From: Roseibium album
GTDB taxonomy: Bacteria > Pseudomonadota > Alphaproteobacteria > Rhizobiales > Stappiaceae
Assembly (NCBI RefSeq): GCF_001404515.1
Contig: NZ_CXWE01000003.1
Coordinates: 620,001 to 684,000, forward strand
Reading direction: 5' to 3'
DNA length: 64,000 nt
The notes under the pieces were generated by a model. The model saw only the letters and a program-made list of their open reading frames with translations, did not search any database and was not told where the DNA came from. Positions within the stretch are counted from its first letter, which is position 1. The number at the start of each line of letters is the position of its first letter. This document shows, in pieces, positions 45,954 to 55,397 of this stretch. Both the position numbers and the translations under genes were made by a program.

Positions 45954-47645
45954 TCAGGCAGCAGACCTCCGGCGAACTTCATCCAGGAAGGTGGCAACCT
46001 GTCCCCGCAACTGGACCGCGTTTTCCGTCAACTCCTGCGCCGATGCGTCGACCTTGTCCGCGGTGTCGCGGGTGTTTTCAGCGGCGGACGCAACACTTTC
46101 GATATTGGTTGTCACCTCGACCGTGCTGCGCGATGCCTCGGTCGCATTTGTCGCGATTTCCTGGGTCGCCGCGCCCTGTTCGTCGATTGACGCGGCGATT
46201 GAAGACGCGATCTCGTTCATGTTGGTGATGATTTCCGTCACGGAGGAGATCGCGCTCGCCGCGTGACCTGTTTCTTCCTGGATTGCGGAAATCTGGCTGG
46301 AGATCTCTTCGGTCGCCTTGGATGTCTGGTTCGCCAGCTCCTTGACTTCGGCAGCAACGACGGCAAATCCCTTGCCCGCCTCACCAGCGCGCGCGGCCTC
46401 TATGGTTGCGTTGAGCGCAAGCAGATTGGTTTGTTCGGCAATTGCCTGGATGAGCGTCACGACTTCGCCGATCCGGCTAGCAGATTCCGACAATCCACTC
46501 ATGCGCTGGTTTGTCGATTCAGCTTCTCCGGCGGCCTTGGCCGCGATTTCGCTGGAAGACTGAACCTGCCTTCGGATCTCGTTGACGGAAGCGGAAAGTT
46601 CTTCTGCTGCTGCCGCAACGGTTTCGACATTGTGCGCTGCTTGCGAGGACGCGTTGGAAACCAGGCCGCTCTGCTCGGTTGTTTGTGCGGCAACGCCCGT
46701 CATGTCGGATGAGGCCGTCTGGAGATTTTTCACGGATCCGTCGATGATGTTCAGCATTTCCATGATCTGACGATCGAATTCACCACTTAGCCCCTGGATC
46801 TCCGCACCTTTGCGGGCTGCGTCCTCCTGAGATTCGTTTTGCTGTTCTTCCAATGCGCGTCTTTTGGTTTCGTTTTGAACGAAAACTTCCATCGCCGAAG
46901 CCATCTGGCCGATTTCGTCGCCGCGATCCACGCCCTGTATCTCGATATTGGTGTTGCCTTCGGCAAGAGAGCTCATGTCGGCGGTCAGGGAACGCAACGG
47001 GCGCACAAGGCTTCGGATCGAAAAAAGTGCGATGGTACCGGCTATGACGGCACCAAAGAAGGTCAGGGCGATGATGACAACTGCCTGGTTCCAGAACGCG
47101 GCTTCCAGATCGTCAATATAGACCCCGGTTCCGATCATCCATTTCCAGGGACCAAACCCGACAGCGTAGCCCCATTTTTCGATCGGAATGTCGCTTCCTG
47201 CACGTGGCCACAGGTACTGAAGGCTCCCGCCTCCCGCATCTGCAAGCTTGACGAGTTCCGGGATGATCTGGACGCCGTTCGCGTCCTTGAGTCCTGAAAG
47301 ATCCTTGCCGATCAGGCTGGCCTTCGCATGTGAAATGGTAACCGACTGGTTGTCGAAGACGAAAAGATAGTTTTTGCCATCCTCGAACCGCATTGCCGAA
47401 ATGGCTTCGATTGCGCGTTGCTGGGCCTCTTCCGGCGTCAAGGTACCCGCTTTTTCCATTTCGTGGTAGCGCGCGGCTATGTTCCTGGCCGTATTGGAGA
47501 TGTCCTCGATCTTTACAAGGCGCTCTTGAAGCATCGCCTCTTTCAGCGACGTGAGCGATATCCCCGCCAATGCGACTGTGAAGATCGCAATGACAAAGAC
47601 CGGCGTGCAGATTTTCCAGGCCAGAGGCCAACGTGTAAATGACAT
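45954..47645 (-). CDS. Methyl-accepting chemotaxis protein with sCache_2 sensor
   Basis: 563 residues. A first membrane helix (about 9-30) is followed by a periplasmic single-Cache domain ([31 protein letters not shown] and [30 protein letters not shown]), a second membrane helix (about 190-212), HAMP and the signalling domain. The hairpin tip [35 protein letters not shown] is well conserved. sCache_2 receptors often bind small carboxylates; the ligand here is unknown. No C-terminal CheR-docking pentapeptide is present. The 201-bp AT-rich gap beyond the start of the gene (47646-47846) holds nothing else recognised. Confidence 0.95.
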   Translation of the reverse strand: MSFTRWPLAWKICTPVFVIAIFTVALAGISLTSLKEAMLQERLVKIEDISNTARNIAARYHEMEKAGTLTPEEAQQRAIEAISAMRFEDGKNYLFVFDNQSVTISHAKASLIGKDLSGLKDANGVQIIPELVKLADAGGGSLQYLWPRAGSDIPIEKWGYAVGFGPWKWMIGTGVYIDDLEAAFWNQAVVIIALTFFGAVIAGTIALFSIRSLVRPLRSLTADMSSLAEGNTNIEIQGVDRGDEIGQMASAMEVFVQNETKRRALEEQQNESQEDAARKGAEIQGLSGEFDRQIMEMLNIIDGSVKNLQTASSDMTGVAAQTTEQSGLVSNASSQAAHNVETVAAAAEELSASVNEIRRQVQSSSEIAAKAAGEAESTNQRMSGLSESASRIGEVVTLIQAIAEQTNLLALNATIEAARAGEAGKGFAVVAAEVKELANQTSKATEEISSQISAIQEETGHAASAISSVTEIITNMNEIASSIAASIDEQGAATQEIATNATEASRSTVEVTTNIESVASAAENTRDTADKVDASAQELTENAVQLRGQVATFLDEVRRRSAA

Positions 47646-47846
47646 GCTAAGCTACCTAAAGTTAAACTTTGAACTAGATTAGACTTCAGGCGTTAACGAA
47701 TGCTGCATTGCAAATGTAGTTTTGAAATTTTAGAAATTCAGAAAATAATGACAAGATTGACGATAAATACACGTCTTGCGAGCATTCGCTCAGCATCTGC
47801 ATCCAATGTGAGAATGTTTCGCTAGAAAAGCAACCAGCTTCACGCC

Positions 47847-49673
47847 TTACCTGCGAGCGCAAAAAACATCACGCAAGCCGGGACGCGTCCAGGTCGCATT
47901 CTGGAGTTGGCCCTTGAGAATGTGTCCCTGGCCCTCGTAATGAAATGTGTTGGCACTGCCGAAGCGCTCCAGTGTCACCGCCCCGTACCCCATTTCAGCA
48001 ACTGTCGCGGTCTGCCCATCCGGTGAAAACACCACATTCAGGTCGATGCCGGCCGTGCACAGGTAGTCGGCCACATTGGTACGTGCCGCCTGCTGTTGGA
48101 AATTCGGTTGATTGTCTCCGCCGACGCTACCAGGAGGAACAGGCCCGTTCGGAATGCCGTTGCCGAACTGGTCACCCTGAAAACCGCCCTGACCACCGTT
48201 GGAGCCACCGAAACCGCCGGCATTGGTGTTGCCGAACGTTCCCGAGCCGCCGATAACGACTTCCCGATAGGGAGACTGGGTCACATAGATGCCGCGGCAC
48301 TCACCGTTCGCCCCGCGAACGGTCCAGGCATGCGACACATAGGTTTGTTGTTCCAGTATCTGGCCGGCCTCGAGCCGCGCATAGGGGCGCTCACCGCCGC
48401 GATAGTCGACCCAGTGGACCTCGACGGGTTGGCGGCCCGAGTTGCGGAACACGATTTGCCCTGGCTGGACCGCTTCGACAGAACGCACGCGGCCGAGTTC
48501 ACTGCAGGACAGATCCGAACCGGGATCTTCACCGAAGGCGCCATCGCCGACAATCTGCTGCGGCAACGAACAGGTCGCCACGAACAGACGGATCGGATTG
48601 GCGCTGCCGCCGAGAGACACCGGATAAGGCTGAAGACCTTCCACGGCGATCGAGAGTTCCGATTGCCGGATCATGGCTTCCCAAAGCGGATCGGTCATTT
48701 CGATATTGACTTCGGGAAGTGAGATACCGGCTTCATTGGCATTCGACGATCCGAACGCGTTGAATGTGGCGGAATAGTCTCCGGCCGTCACGCGGATCGC
48801 CTGCGGCATGCCTTCCTGCAATCCGGCCGGCGCTTGTTGAAAGGTAATCTTCGCAAACCCGGATTGGGTCGTGCAATCGGCCCGGAAGTCCCTGTTGTCG
48901 GTCTGCGGAACAGTGTGCTGCAATGTCGAGATCGATCCGGGCTGACCGCCGGGTTCCGACCCCCATTCCCTGCCATCAGCCGGTGAAACGAGTATCGCCT
49001 GGGTGTTCCCGGCGCCCCCGGAAAGGCTTTCACGGACAGTCGTTTCAAAATCGCCTGTTGAACCCGGTGTTCCGGCAGGATTGTTCGGATCAGATGCCGA
49101 GATCGGAGTGTCGACCTGTTCAAGCGGTTGCAGCCCTCCCGATTCAGAGGAGGGGCTGACTTCGGCAACGGCCTGTTCGTCACTCTGCCCGGATTGCTGA
49201 ACAGAGGGCGTGGACGTTTGCGATGCGCCGGTATCTGCCGGTGCATTGGCCACCGGTCCGGCCGAAACGCCTGAAGACGTTCCGACGATACGCGCGGTTG
49301 CGCCGGGTTTGCCGTCGCTTGAGACGTCCACGACGAGCGTGCTGCCGCTGCAAAGATCCGCGTCGCGGTGCAGGATACGGCTGTTTTCCAGTGTCACTTC
49401 CAGCTTAACGTCGCATGGCGGCAGCTTGTTGTTGCTGCCCATCGTGTCGATCACGACCCCCTTGTCGTCCCGGCTGATGATCGGTCTGTATTGCTTGTTG
49501 ACAGCGATGGACCGAATTCCAGGTTCGGAAGGTTCCACGTTGACCCGAACGGTTTCGGGAACCGACTGGGCGAGCGCGCTTGTACCACAGGTCAGGAAAA
49601 TGACGCTGCAAGCCGCAAGAAGGCGGGATTTGGTGACGGGCGTATCAAAACTGCAAGCAGCAACAAGCCGCAT
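47847..49673 (-). CDS. Exported multidomain protein with VHL beta domain and lysozyme-inhibitor-like C-terminus
   Basis: 608 residues. Signal peptide at 1-36 (LLAACSVIFLTCGTSALAQS). Residues 40-115 are an unassigned domain; 135-235 a low-complexity Ser/Pro/Gly stretch; 250-385 a second unassigned beta-rich region; 393-466 a von Hippel-Lindau beta domain (RSVEAVQPGQIVFRN..QPVEVHWVDYRGGERPYARL). With a constant offset of 333 the human VHL pocket residues are kept: Trp88 is Trp421, Tyr98 is Tyr431, Ser111 is Thr444, Tyr112 is Tyr445, His115 is His448, Trp117 is Trp450. Residues 473-525 are Gly-rich with GPVPPGS. Residues 530-608 resemble MliC lysozyme inhibitors, with the flanking cysteines. It probably works in the periplasm or cell surface; function unknown. 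Confidence 0.85.
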   Translation of the reverse strand: MRLVAACSFDTPVTKSRLLAACSVIFLTCGTSALAQSVPETVRVNVEPSEPGIRSIAVNKQYRPIISRDDKGVVIDTMGSNNKLPPCDVKLEVTLENSRILHRDADLCSGSTLVVDVSSDGKPGATARIVGTSSGVSAGPVANAPADTGASQTSTPSVQQSGQSDEQAVAEVSPSSESGGLQPLEQVDTPISASDPNNPAGTPGSTGDFETTVRESLSGGAGNTQAILVSPADGREWGSEPGGQPGSISTLQHTVPQTDNRDFRADCTTQSGFAKITFQQAPAGLQEGMPQAIRVTAGDYSATFNAFGSSNANEAGISLPEVNIEMTDPLWEAMIRQSELSIAVEGLQPYPVSLGGSANPIRLFVATCSLPQQIVGDGAFGEDPGSDLSCSELGRVRSVEAVQPGQIVFRNSGRQPVEVHWVDYRGGERPYARLEAGQILEQQTYVSHAWTVRGANGECRGIYVTQSPYREVVIGGSGTFGNTNAGGFGGSNGGQGGFQGDQFGNGIPNGPVPPGSVGGDNQPNFQQQAARTNVADYLCTAGIDLNVVFSPDGQTATVAEMGYGAVTLERFGSANTFHYEGQGHILKGQLQNATWTRPGLRDVFCARR

Positions 49674-49775
49674 GAATGATCTCCATAGGAGCGCAAAGGA
49701 ATTACCAACAAGGAATACTTAGGCAAAGTGGCGCCGAAAGGGCAACCCTGCAAACGGTTTCAACACAGTTCGCAG

Positions 49776-50333
49776 TCAACGCGGCGCGCGTTTTGCGAGT
49801 ATGCGCTGCAAAGTCCGGCGATGCATGTTGAGGCGGCGGGCTGTTTCTGAAACATTCCGGTCGCACAGTTCGTAAACGCGTTGAATATGTTCCCAGCGAA
49901 CCCGGTCCGCCGACATCGGGTTTTCGGGAGGCTGTGCCTTGTCTTCCGGTTTGCGTGCAAGCGCCGCCACGATGTCGTCAGGGTCAGCGGGTTTTGCCAG
50001 ATAGTCGATGGCGCCGAGCTTCACCGCAGTCACGGCGGTGGCGATATTGCCGTATCCGGTGAGAACGATTGCGCGTGCGTCCGGGCGTTTCTGCCGGATT
50101 TTTTCAATCACATCGAGACCGTTGCCATCTTCCAGGCGCATATCCACGATCGCATAGGCCGGTGCCGCGCGAGATATTTTTATGGCAGCATCCTGAACAC
50201 CGTCTGCCGTTTCGGTTAGGAACCCGCGTTTTTCCATCGCCCGCGCCAGGCGTTGCTGAAACGGTTTGTCGTCGTCAACAATGAGGAGACTCATGTCTCC
50301 GGATCCGTTCAAAGAAGTCATTTGGTCCGTCAT
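49776..50333 (-). CDS. actR: Redox response regulator ActR (RegA/PrrA family)
   Basis: 185 residues. Receiver domain with phosphorylated Asp64 in AIVDMRLEDGNG, lysine in YLAKPADPDD, then a Fis-type helix-turn-helix (NVSETARRLNMHRRTLQRILAKR) that is nearly invariant in RegA/PrrA/ActR. The family controls respiration, carbon and nitrogen fixation and pH tolerance according to the quinone pool. It follows the sensor gene by 98 bp on the same strand. The usual senC/prrC neighbour is not present here. Confidence 0.94.
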   Translation of the reverse strand: MTDQMTSLNGSGDMSLLIVDDDKPFQQRLARAMEKRGFLTETADGVQDAAIKISRAAPAYAIVDMRLEDGNGLDVIEKIRQKRPDARAIVLTGYGNIATAVTAVKLGAIDYLAKPADPDDIVAALARKPEDKAQPPENPMSADRVRWEHIQRVYELCDRNVSETARRLNMHRRTLQRILAKRAPR

Positions 50334-50431
50334 GGCTCGTTACCGTTTATTCTTACGTCTTCTTGTGCAGGTCGGATGGGTTTGTTGAACATTAACCTGC
50401 CAGTTGATGCTCATTTGTTGCCGTTATGGGG

Positions 50432-51757
50432 CTAAAATGACGTTTCGTCCACTCCAACGCTGCGTTCAAATGTCGAGCGCGGCCAGCTGACGCGCACATG
50501 CGCTCCGCTGTCCGGTGGTGCCTGGTTCTCAAGAAGAAGCTTTGCTCCTGTGCGTTCCAGCAGTGTCTTGGCAATGAAAATGCCCAACCCGAGCCCTCCG
50601 CCGGTGCTGCCCTGCGGTGACTTGCCGCCCCGGACCGAGACATATGGATCGCCTATCTTGCCCAGAATATCGACGGAGAATCCGGGACCGTCGTCCCTTA
50701 TCGAAATCGACAGGGTGGTATCGTCCCACGTCGCCGACACGTCCACCCTGGATTTCGCGAAGTCGACAGCGTTTTCGACAAGATTGCCCAGACCGTAGCG
50801 GATCGCTGCATTCCGCGTTCCGACCGGCTCCGCACTTTCGCCGTTCTGGGTCGAATGGATCGCGACCCCGGTGCCGCGATGCGGATCGATCACGTCTTCC
50901 AGCAATTGTGCGACGGGCATGCGCTGGTAGGTCTGGTCTTCCTCGCTCGAAAGGCTGTTGAGCTGTTTCAGGATTTCCCGGCATCTTTCGGCTTGCGACC
51001 GGATCAGCGCGACATCCTCACCCCGGTGATCACCCGTTTCAAATTCACCGTTCAGTTCCTTGGCAACGAGGTAGATGGTTGCCAGCGGTGTGCCAAGCTC
51101 GTGCGCTGCCGCGGTCGCCAGCCCGTCCAACGCGTTGAGGTGCTGTTCGCGTGCGAGGACGAGTTCAGTTGCGGTGAGCGCGTCGGCCAGCTGCCGGGCC
51201 TCTTCCGCGACCCGGAACGCATAGACCGCCATGAAGCCGAGCGTCAGCACCAGGGCAATCCAGATCCCGACCGAATAGATGACGGGCAACCTGAAATCCT
51301 CGGAATCGGGCCACGGCAAGGGGAAATGAAATACAGCCAGAAAACTGGCGCAAACTGTCGCCAGAACACCGAGAACGACCGTATAGCGCGAGGAAAGGCC
51401 CGTCGCGGATACCATCACAGGCGCCATCAGCAGAAAGGCAAACGGATTGCCCAGACCGCCGGTGAGCAACAAAAGCCCACTCATCTGCAATATGTCGTAA
51501 GCGAGCTGAAGCGTGGCCGCCCTCTCGGACAGGCGCATGGCAGATGGCCAGCGGATTTTCAGGAAGATGTTCAGCCATGCCGACATCGCCACCATGGCGA
51601 ATGCAGGGCCAGCAGGCAGTGAATACCCGAGGCCGACATATACGACAAGGAGTGCCGCTGACTGGCCACCAACCGCGAGCCAGCGAAGCCGGACAAGCGT
51701 GTCGAGTTTCAGCCGGCGATGCGGCAGCGTGATATTGGGCGCGGGTTGGTCCGTCAT
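50432..51757 (-). CDS. actS: Redox sensor histidine kinase ActS (RegB/PrrB family)
   Basis: 441 residues from MTDQPAPN; a start at 51814 would add 19. Six membrane helices fill residues 22-185, with the quinone-binding heptapeptide GGLGNPF at 100-106. The phosphorylated histidine is His219 in AAAHELGTPLATI. The redox-active cysteine of RegB is conserved as Cys259 in AERCREIL. The ATPase domain has LVENAVDFAKS, DDGPGF and GGGLGLGIFIA. Divergent from secB. Confidence 0.94.
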   Translation of the reverse strand: MTDQPAPNITLPHRRLKLDTLVRLRWLAVGGQSAALLVVYVGLGYSLPAGPAFAMVAMSAWLNIFLKIRWPSAMRLSERAATLQLAYDILQMSGLLLLTGGLGNPFAFLLMAPVMVSATGLSSRYTVVLGVLATVCASFLAVFHFPLPWPDSEDFRLPVIYSVGIWIALVLTLGFMAVYAFRVAEEARQLADALTATELVLAREQHLNALDGLATAAAHELGTPLATIYLVAKELNGEFETGDHRGEDVALIRSQAERCREILKQLNSLSSEEDQTYQRMPVAQLLEDVIDPHRGTGVAIHSTQNGESAEPVGTRNAAIRYGLGNLVENAVDFAKSRVDVSATWDDTTLSISIRDDGPGFSVDILGKIGDPYVSVRGGKSPQGSTGGGLGLGIFIAKTLLERTGAKLLLENQAPPDSGAHVRVSWPRSTFERSVGVDETSF

Positions 51758-51993
51758 AGGCATCTTTTTGAAGCGGATTCCCGCCGCTGACAAGGCCATA
51801 GCCCTTGTGCGCATCGTTTTGAGATGTTAGCCAGCCAGCAGACAAGGTTGTCCGGATCACACGGTCTGGCGGCCCGCCAGAAGGATTACAGAGCCAGGCG
51901 GGATTGGATTGATGCATTCAATCGGTTGATCCGACCCCTTCTCGCTCTGGCTTCTTCTTCTCAGATCAATAACGCAAAACGGAATGAAACAAG

Positions 51994-52503
51994 ATGACCG
52001 ACACGAATGACGGCGGCGTGCAGCCGCAGACGGAGGGTGCCGCAGCGCCGGGAATGCATATCCTGGGTCAGTACATCAAGGATCTGTCGTTTGAAAACCC
52101 GAATGCACCGCGCTCGCTTGCCCAGAACGAGAATCAGGAGCAGCCGAAACTGGACATCAACGTGAATGTTGGTGCTCAGCAGATGGGTGACGACCAGTTT
52201 GAAGTTGTCCTCACGCTGACCGCAAAGGCTGAACGTCCGGATATGGTCATGTTCAACGTCGAACTGATCTATGCAGGCATCTTCAGGATCACCGGTGTGC
52301 CCCAGGAACACATGCATCCATTCGTCATGATCGAATGCCCGCGCATGATTTTCCCGTTCGCGCGCAACATCCTCTCGGAAGCGACACGTAACGGCGGCTT
52401 CCCGCCGCTGATGCTCGACCCGATCGATTTCGCGCAGTTGTATCGCCAGAACATGGCTCAGCAGGCAGCGAAGCAGGGCGAAGACGCACCGAAGCCTAAC
52501 TGA
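51994..52503 (+). CDS. secB: Protein-export chaperone SecB
   Basis: 169 residues. Keeps preproteins unfolded and delivers them to SecA. GQYIKDLSFENPNAP, LTLTAKAE, IYAGIFRI and CPRMIFPFARNILSEATRNGGFPPLMLDPIDF are SecB signatures. Acidic N-terminus and a Gln-rich C-terminus are usual. Followed by a clear terminator. Confidence 0.97.
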   Translation: MTDTNDGGVQPQTEGAAAPGMHILGQYIKDLSFENPNAPRSLAQNENQEQPKLDINVNVGAQQMGDDQFEVVLTLTAKAERPDMVMFNVELIYAGIFRITGVPQEHMHPFVMIECPRMIFPFARNILSEATRNGGFPPLMLDPIDFAQLYRQNMAQQAAKQGEDAPKPN

Positions 52504-52525
52504 GCTTGTTGAATGTCATGAATTC

Positions 52526-52558
52526 AAACCCGCGCCGGACAATGTCTGGTGCGGGTTT
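52526..52558 (+). terminator. Intrinsic terminator after secB
   Basis: AAACCCGC pairs with GCGGGTTT around an internal region that can extend the stem with mismatches. More T residues follow to 52562. Confidence 0.85.
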
Positions 52559-52592
52559 TTTTCGCAAGCGCATGCACTGACTGATCAGGCCC

Positions 52593-53000
52593 TCAGGCGA
52601 CCTCGAATTCGGGATCGACTGGCACTTGCAATGACGTGACAAGGGTGTTTGTCATGGCTGCCAATCCGATTATCTGCAGCAATTCACCGTGCTCCTCGTC
52701 GCTCATGCCTTTTGCACGCGCTGCAGCGGTATGGGAATGGACGCAATAGCTGCAGCCATTGGCAGCCGACACAGCGATGTAGATCATCTCGCGGAACTTG
52801 GGATCGAGCACTCCCGGCACTGCCATCACGGATTTTACCTGCTGCCAGGTCCGTTCAAGTCCTTTGGGATCATTTGCCAGTGCCCGCCAGACGTTGTTTA
52901 TGAAATCCGAGCCGCGTGTTTGCCGGATATCTTCGAAAACAGCTTTGACTGCAGGTATTTCTTCCGCTTCTGCATCCGATATCAGTTTCACGGTTGCCAT
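52593..53000 (-). CDS. Carboxymuconolactone decarboxylase (AhpD-like) family protein
   Basis: 135 residues. The CxxC redox pair with trailing histidine of the AhpD-like fold is visible in NGCSYCVHSHTAAARAKGM. Such proteins act as peroxidase-linked or decarboxylating enzymes; the exact role is unknown. Followed downstream by nothing on its strand until the secB terminator. Confidence 0.9.
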   Translation of the reverse strand: MATVKLISDAEAEEIPAVKAVFEDIRQTRGSDFINNVWRALANDPKGLERTWQQVKSVMAVPGVLDPKFREMIYIAVSAANGCSYCVHSHTAAARAKGMSDEEHGELLQIIGLAAMTNTLVTSLQVPVDPEFEVA

Positions 53001-53055
53001 GGCTGTCTCCTCGCATCGATTGCTGATTTGTACCCGTCAAGGGAAGCCGGACCCG

Positions 53056-53859
53056 TCAGGCCTCTTCCAGAAGCTCCGCCCAGCTTTTCGGGTCGTTTCC
53101 GTTCAGGGGGTTCTTCGCCGACCGCTTGTAGCGGATTGTTTCCATCCGGAAGCTCCGCGCATCGAACATGATCATCCGGCCGACCAGTCCTTCGCCAATG
53201 CCAGTGAGTTCCTTGATCACTTCCATGGCCTGCATGGCACCGATTATACCGGTCAGAGCGCCCAGGACGCCCGCTTGTGCGCAGGTCGGAAGCAGTCCCT
53301 CGCGGGGTTTTTGGGGGAACAGGCACCGGTAGGTCGGGTTGGGGTCGCCGTCTGTGTTGGTGTCAAACGGCCTCAAGGTGGTGATCGAACCGTCGAACTG
53401 GCCGACAGCCGCTGTCACGAGAGGTTTTCTTGCAAAGAAGCAGGCGTCTGACACCAGGTAACGCGTATCGAAATTGTCAGAACCGTCAACCACCAGATCA
53501 TGGCCGGAAATCAGCGCCAGGGCATTGTGGCCGGCGATCCGTGTCGGGTACGGCTCGACCTTGACGTTGGGGTTGAGGCGCGCGATCGCTTCTGCGGCAC
53601 TTGCCACTTTCGGCTCGCCCAGCCGGTCCGTATCGTGAATGACCTGGCGCTGAAGATTGGATAGCGACACCGTATCGTCGTCGACGATACCGAGTGTACC
53701 GACACCGGCCGCAGAGAGATACTGCAGGACGGGAGCTCCCAGACCACCCGCTCCAATGACAAGGACGCGGGCATTCTTGAGTTTCTGTTGTCCCGCGCCG
53801 CCGATGTCCTGCATGACGATGTGACGGGCGTAACGTTCAAGTTCTGCAGCAGACAGCAT
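53056..53859 (-). CDS. ThiF/MoeB/HesA-family adenylyltransferase
   Basis: 267 residues. E1-like enzyme that adenylates the C-terminus of a ubiquitin-like sulfur carrier (MoaD or ThiS). VIGAGGLGAPVLQYLSAAGVG is the ATP-binding loop, IVDDDTVSLSNLQRQ follows, and TCAQAGVLGAL carries the likely catalytic cysteine. The CxxC pairs that bind zinc in E. coli MoeB are absent: the C-terminal region reads KRSAKNPLNG. There is no rhodanese domain. Often annotated as MoeB; the partner cannot be told from context. Confidence 0.9.
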   Translation of the reverse strand: MLSAAELERYARHIVMQDIGGAGQQKLKNARVLVIGAGGLGAPVLQYLSAAGVGTLGIVDDDTVSLSNLQRQVIHDTDRLGEPKVASAAEAIARLNPNVKVEPYPTRIAGHNALALISGHDLVVDGSDNFDTRYLVSDACFFARKPLVTAAVGQFDGSITTLRPFDTNTDGDPNPTYRCLFPQKPREGLLPTCAQAGVLGALTGIIGAMQAMEVIKELTGIGEGLVGRMIMFDARSFRMETIRYKRSAKNPLNGNDPKSWAELLEEA

Positions 53860-53878
53860 GATTGCGTCGATCCATTGA

Positions 53879-54136
53879 TCAGTTGTTTTCCGGAAATTCC
53901 GTGAAATGGGGCATTCGTACTTGTTCTAGAAAGCGAGGCTCACAGGCACCGATGGCAGAAAAGGTACGCCTGGCTTCATCTGGGGACGGGACGTTTGCTC
54001 CGCCAGCAAATTCGGGGTTGGCATTCTGGACGGGGTCAGCTTCCCAAAAGCAGACAGGACAAATCTCGTAACTGTCATCGCCTTCAGGACCAATCGTATT
54101 GTATCCGCAACACTTGCAAGCCGTCTGTCGATTCAT
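53879..54136 (-). CDS. CPCC-type cysteine-rich protein
   Basis: 85 residues. The N-terminal CKCCGYNTI..YEICPVCFWEADPVQNANPEFAGGAN matches the CPCC domain family, with four cysteines in two pairs that probably bind zinc. Function unknown. It lies 12 bp from the hrcA stop on the same strand. Confidence 0.85.
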   Translation of the reverse strand: MNRQTACKCCGYNTIGPEGDDSYEICPVCFWEADPVQNANPEFAGGANVPSPDEARRTFSAIGACEPRFLEQVRMPHFTEFPENN

Positions 54137-54148
54137 TCCTTGTTGGCC

Positions 54149-55198
54149 CTACTTCAGAATCTTGCTGACCAGACGAGCCGTATAGTCGACCATCGGAATA
54201 ACCCGGGCATAGTTCAGGCGTGTCGGGCCGATCACACCGAGGACGCCGACGATACGCTGGTTGCTGTCCCGGTAGGGAGAAATCACCAGCGAAGATCCGG
54301 AAAGCGAAAAGAGATTGTTCTCCGAACCTATGAAGATGCGTACGCCGTCGCCATTTTCGGCTAGGCCGAGCAGCTGGATCAGATCCCTTTTGTTTTCCAG
54401 ATCGTCAAAGAGCAACCGGATACGCTCCAGGTCCTCCACCGCGTCAAGGTCGGTCAGGAGGTTCGAGCGACCGCGCACAATCAACGTTCCCGGGTCGCTC
54501 GCGCTGTCGCCGCCCCAGACGGCAAGACCCGCGTTGATGACTTTCTGGCTGAGCTGGTCGAGTTCCGCCTGGTCCGCGTCGCGAACCTGTTCCAGTTCCG
54601 TTTTGATGTCAGAAAGCGTCCGTCCCTGGATCTGGGCGTTGAGGTAGTTGGTCGCCTCGATAAGTGCCGAGGACGGCAGGTTTGACGGCAATTCGACGAC
54701 CCTGTTTTCGACGGACCCGTCTTCGCTGACAAGTATGACGAGCGCTTTCTGCGGTTCGATGCGGACGAATTCGATATGTTTGAGCCGCGTATCGTTCTTG
54801 TGTGTCAGCACCACGCCGGCGCCCATGGTAAGGCCTGACAGCATCTGACTGGCTTCGGTCAGCACCTGTTCGGTCGAATTCGCCTCGTTCGAGGCGCGAA
54901 CCTGGATATCGATCTGCCGGCGTTCTTCTTCGGTCAGATCCCCGACCTCGAGCAATGCGTCGACAAAGAACCGCAGGCCGATTTCGGTGGGCAGCCGCCC
55001 GGCACTCGTGTGCGGCGAATGCAGCAGGCCCAGGTGTTCAAGGTCCGACATGACATTGCGCACGGATGCCGGCGAAAGCGACATGGCAAGATTGCGCGAC
55101 ACATTTCGTGAACCCACGGGGTCACCGGTTTCCAGATAGCTTTCGACGATCGAGCGGAAAATCTCGCGGGATCTCTTGTCGAGGTCGCTGAGGCTCAA
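54149..55198 (-). CDS. hrcA: Heat-inducible transcription repressor HrcA
   Basis: 349 residues from TTG 55198, preceded by GGAG at a good distance; an upstream TTG at 55225 would include that site. Represses groESL and related chaperone operons through the CIRCE element. The winged helix ([46 protein letters not shown]) and the C-terminal [31 protein letters not shown] are diagnostic. No CIRCE element was found in the 199-bp divergent region to rph. Confidence 0.96.
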   Translation of the reverse strand: MSLSDLDKRSREIFRSIVESYLETGDPVGSRNVSRNLAMSLSPASVRNVMSDLEHLGLLHSPHTSAGRLPTEIGLRFFVDALLEVGDLTEEERRQIDIQVRASNEANSTEQVLTEASQMLSGLTMGAGVVLTHKNDTRLKHIEFVRIEPQKALVILVSEDGSVENRVVELPSNLPSSALIEATNYLNAQIQGRTLSDIKTELEQVRDADQAELDQLSQKVINAGLAVWGGDSASDPGTLIVRGRSNLLTDLDAVEDLERIRLLFDDLENKRDLIQLLGLAENGDGVRIFIGSENNLFSLSGSSLVISPYRDSNQRIVGVLGVIGPTRLNYARVIPMVDYTARLVSKILK

Positions 55199-55397
55199 GG
55201 CGTGTTCTCCGAATACAATGACCAATTTCAGACAGGTTTTTTCGTCTTACACCCAAGATATAGGCGCAAAATGGGTCCGAGGTGAAGCAGGCCCTTTACC
55301 TTGCACAAATATGAGGTCTAAAAGGCGCATGAGATTTGAAGGAAACAGCCGTTTCCGATGATGTTTGCATCGCAAGCGAAGGTCGAAAGGAATTTTC

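Noticed and set aside
55199..55397. A CIRCE operator for HrcA in the hrcA-rph gap
   Set aside because: No TTAGCACTC-N9-GAGTGCTAA-like sequence was found there; HrcA targets must be elsewhere.
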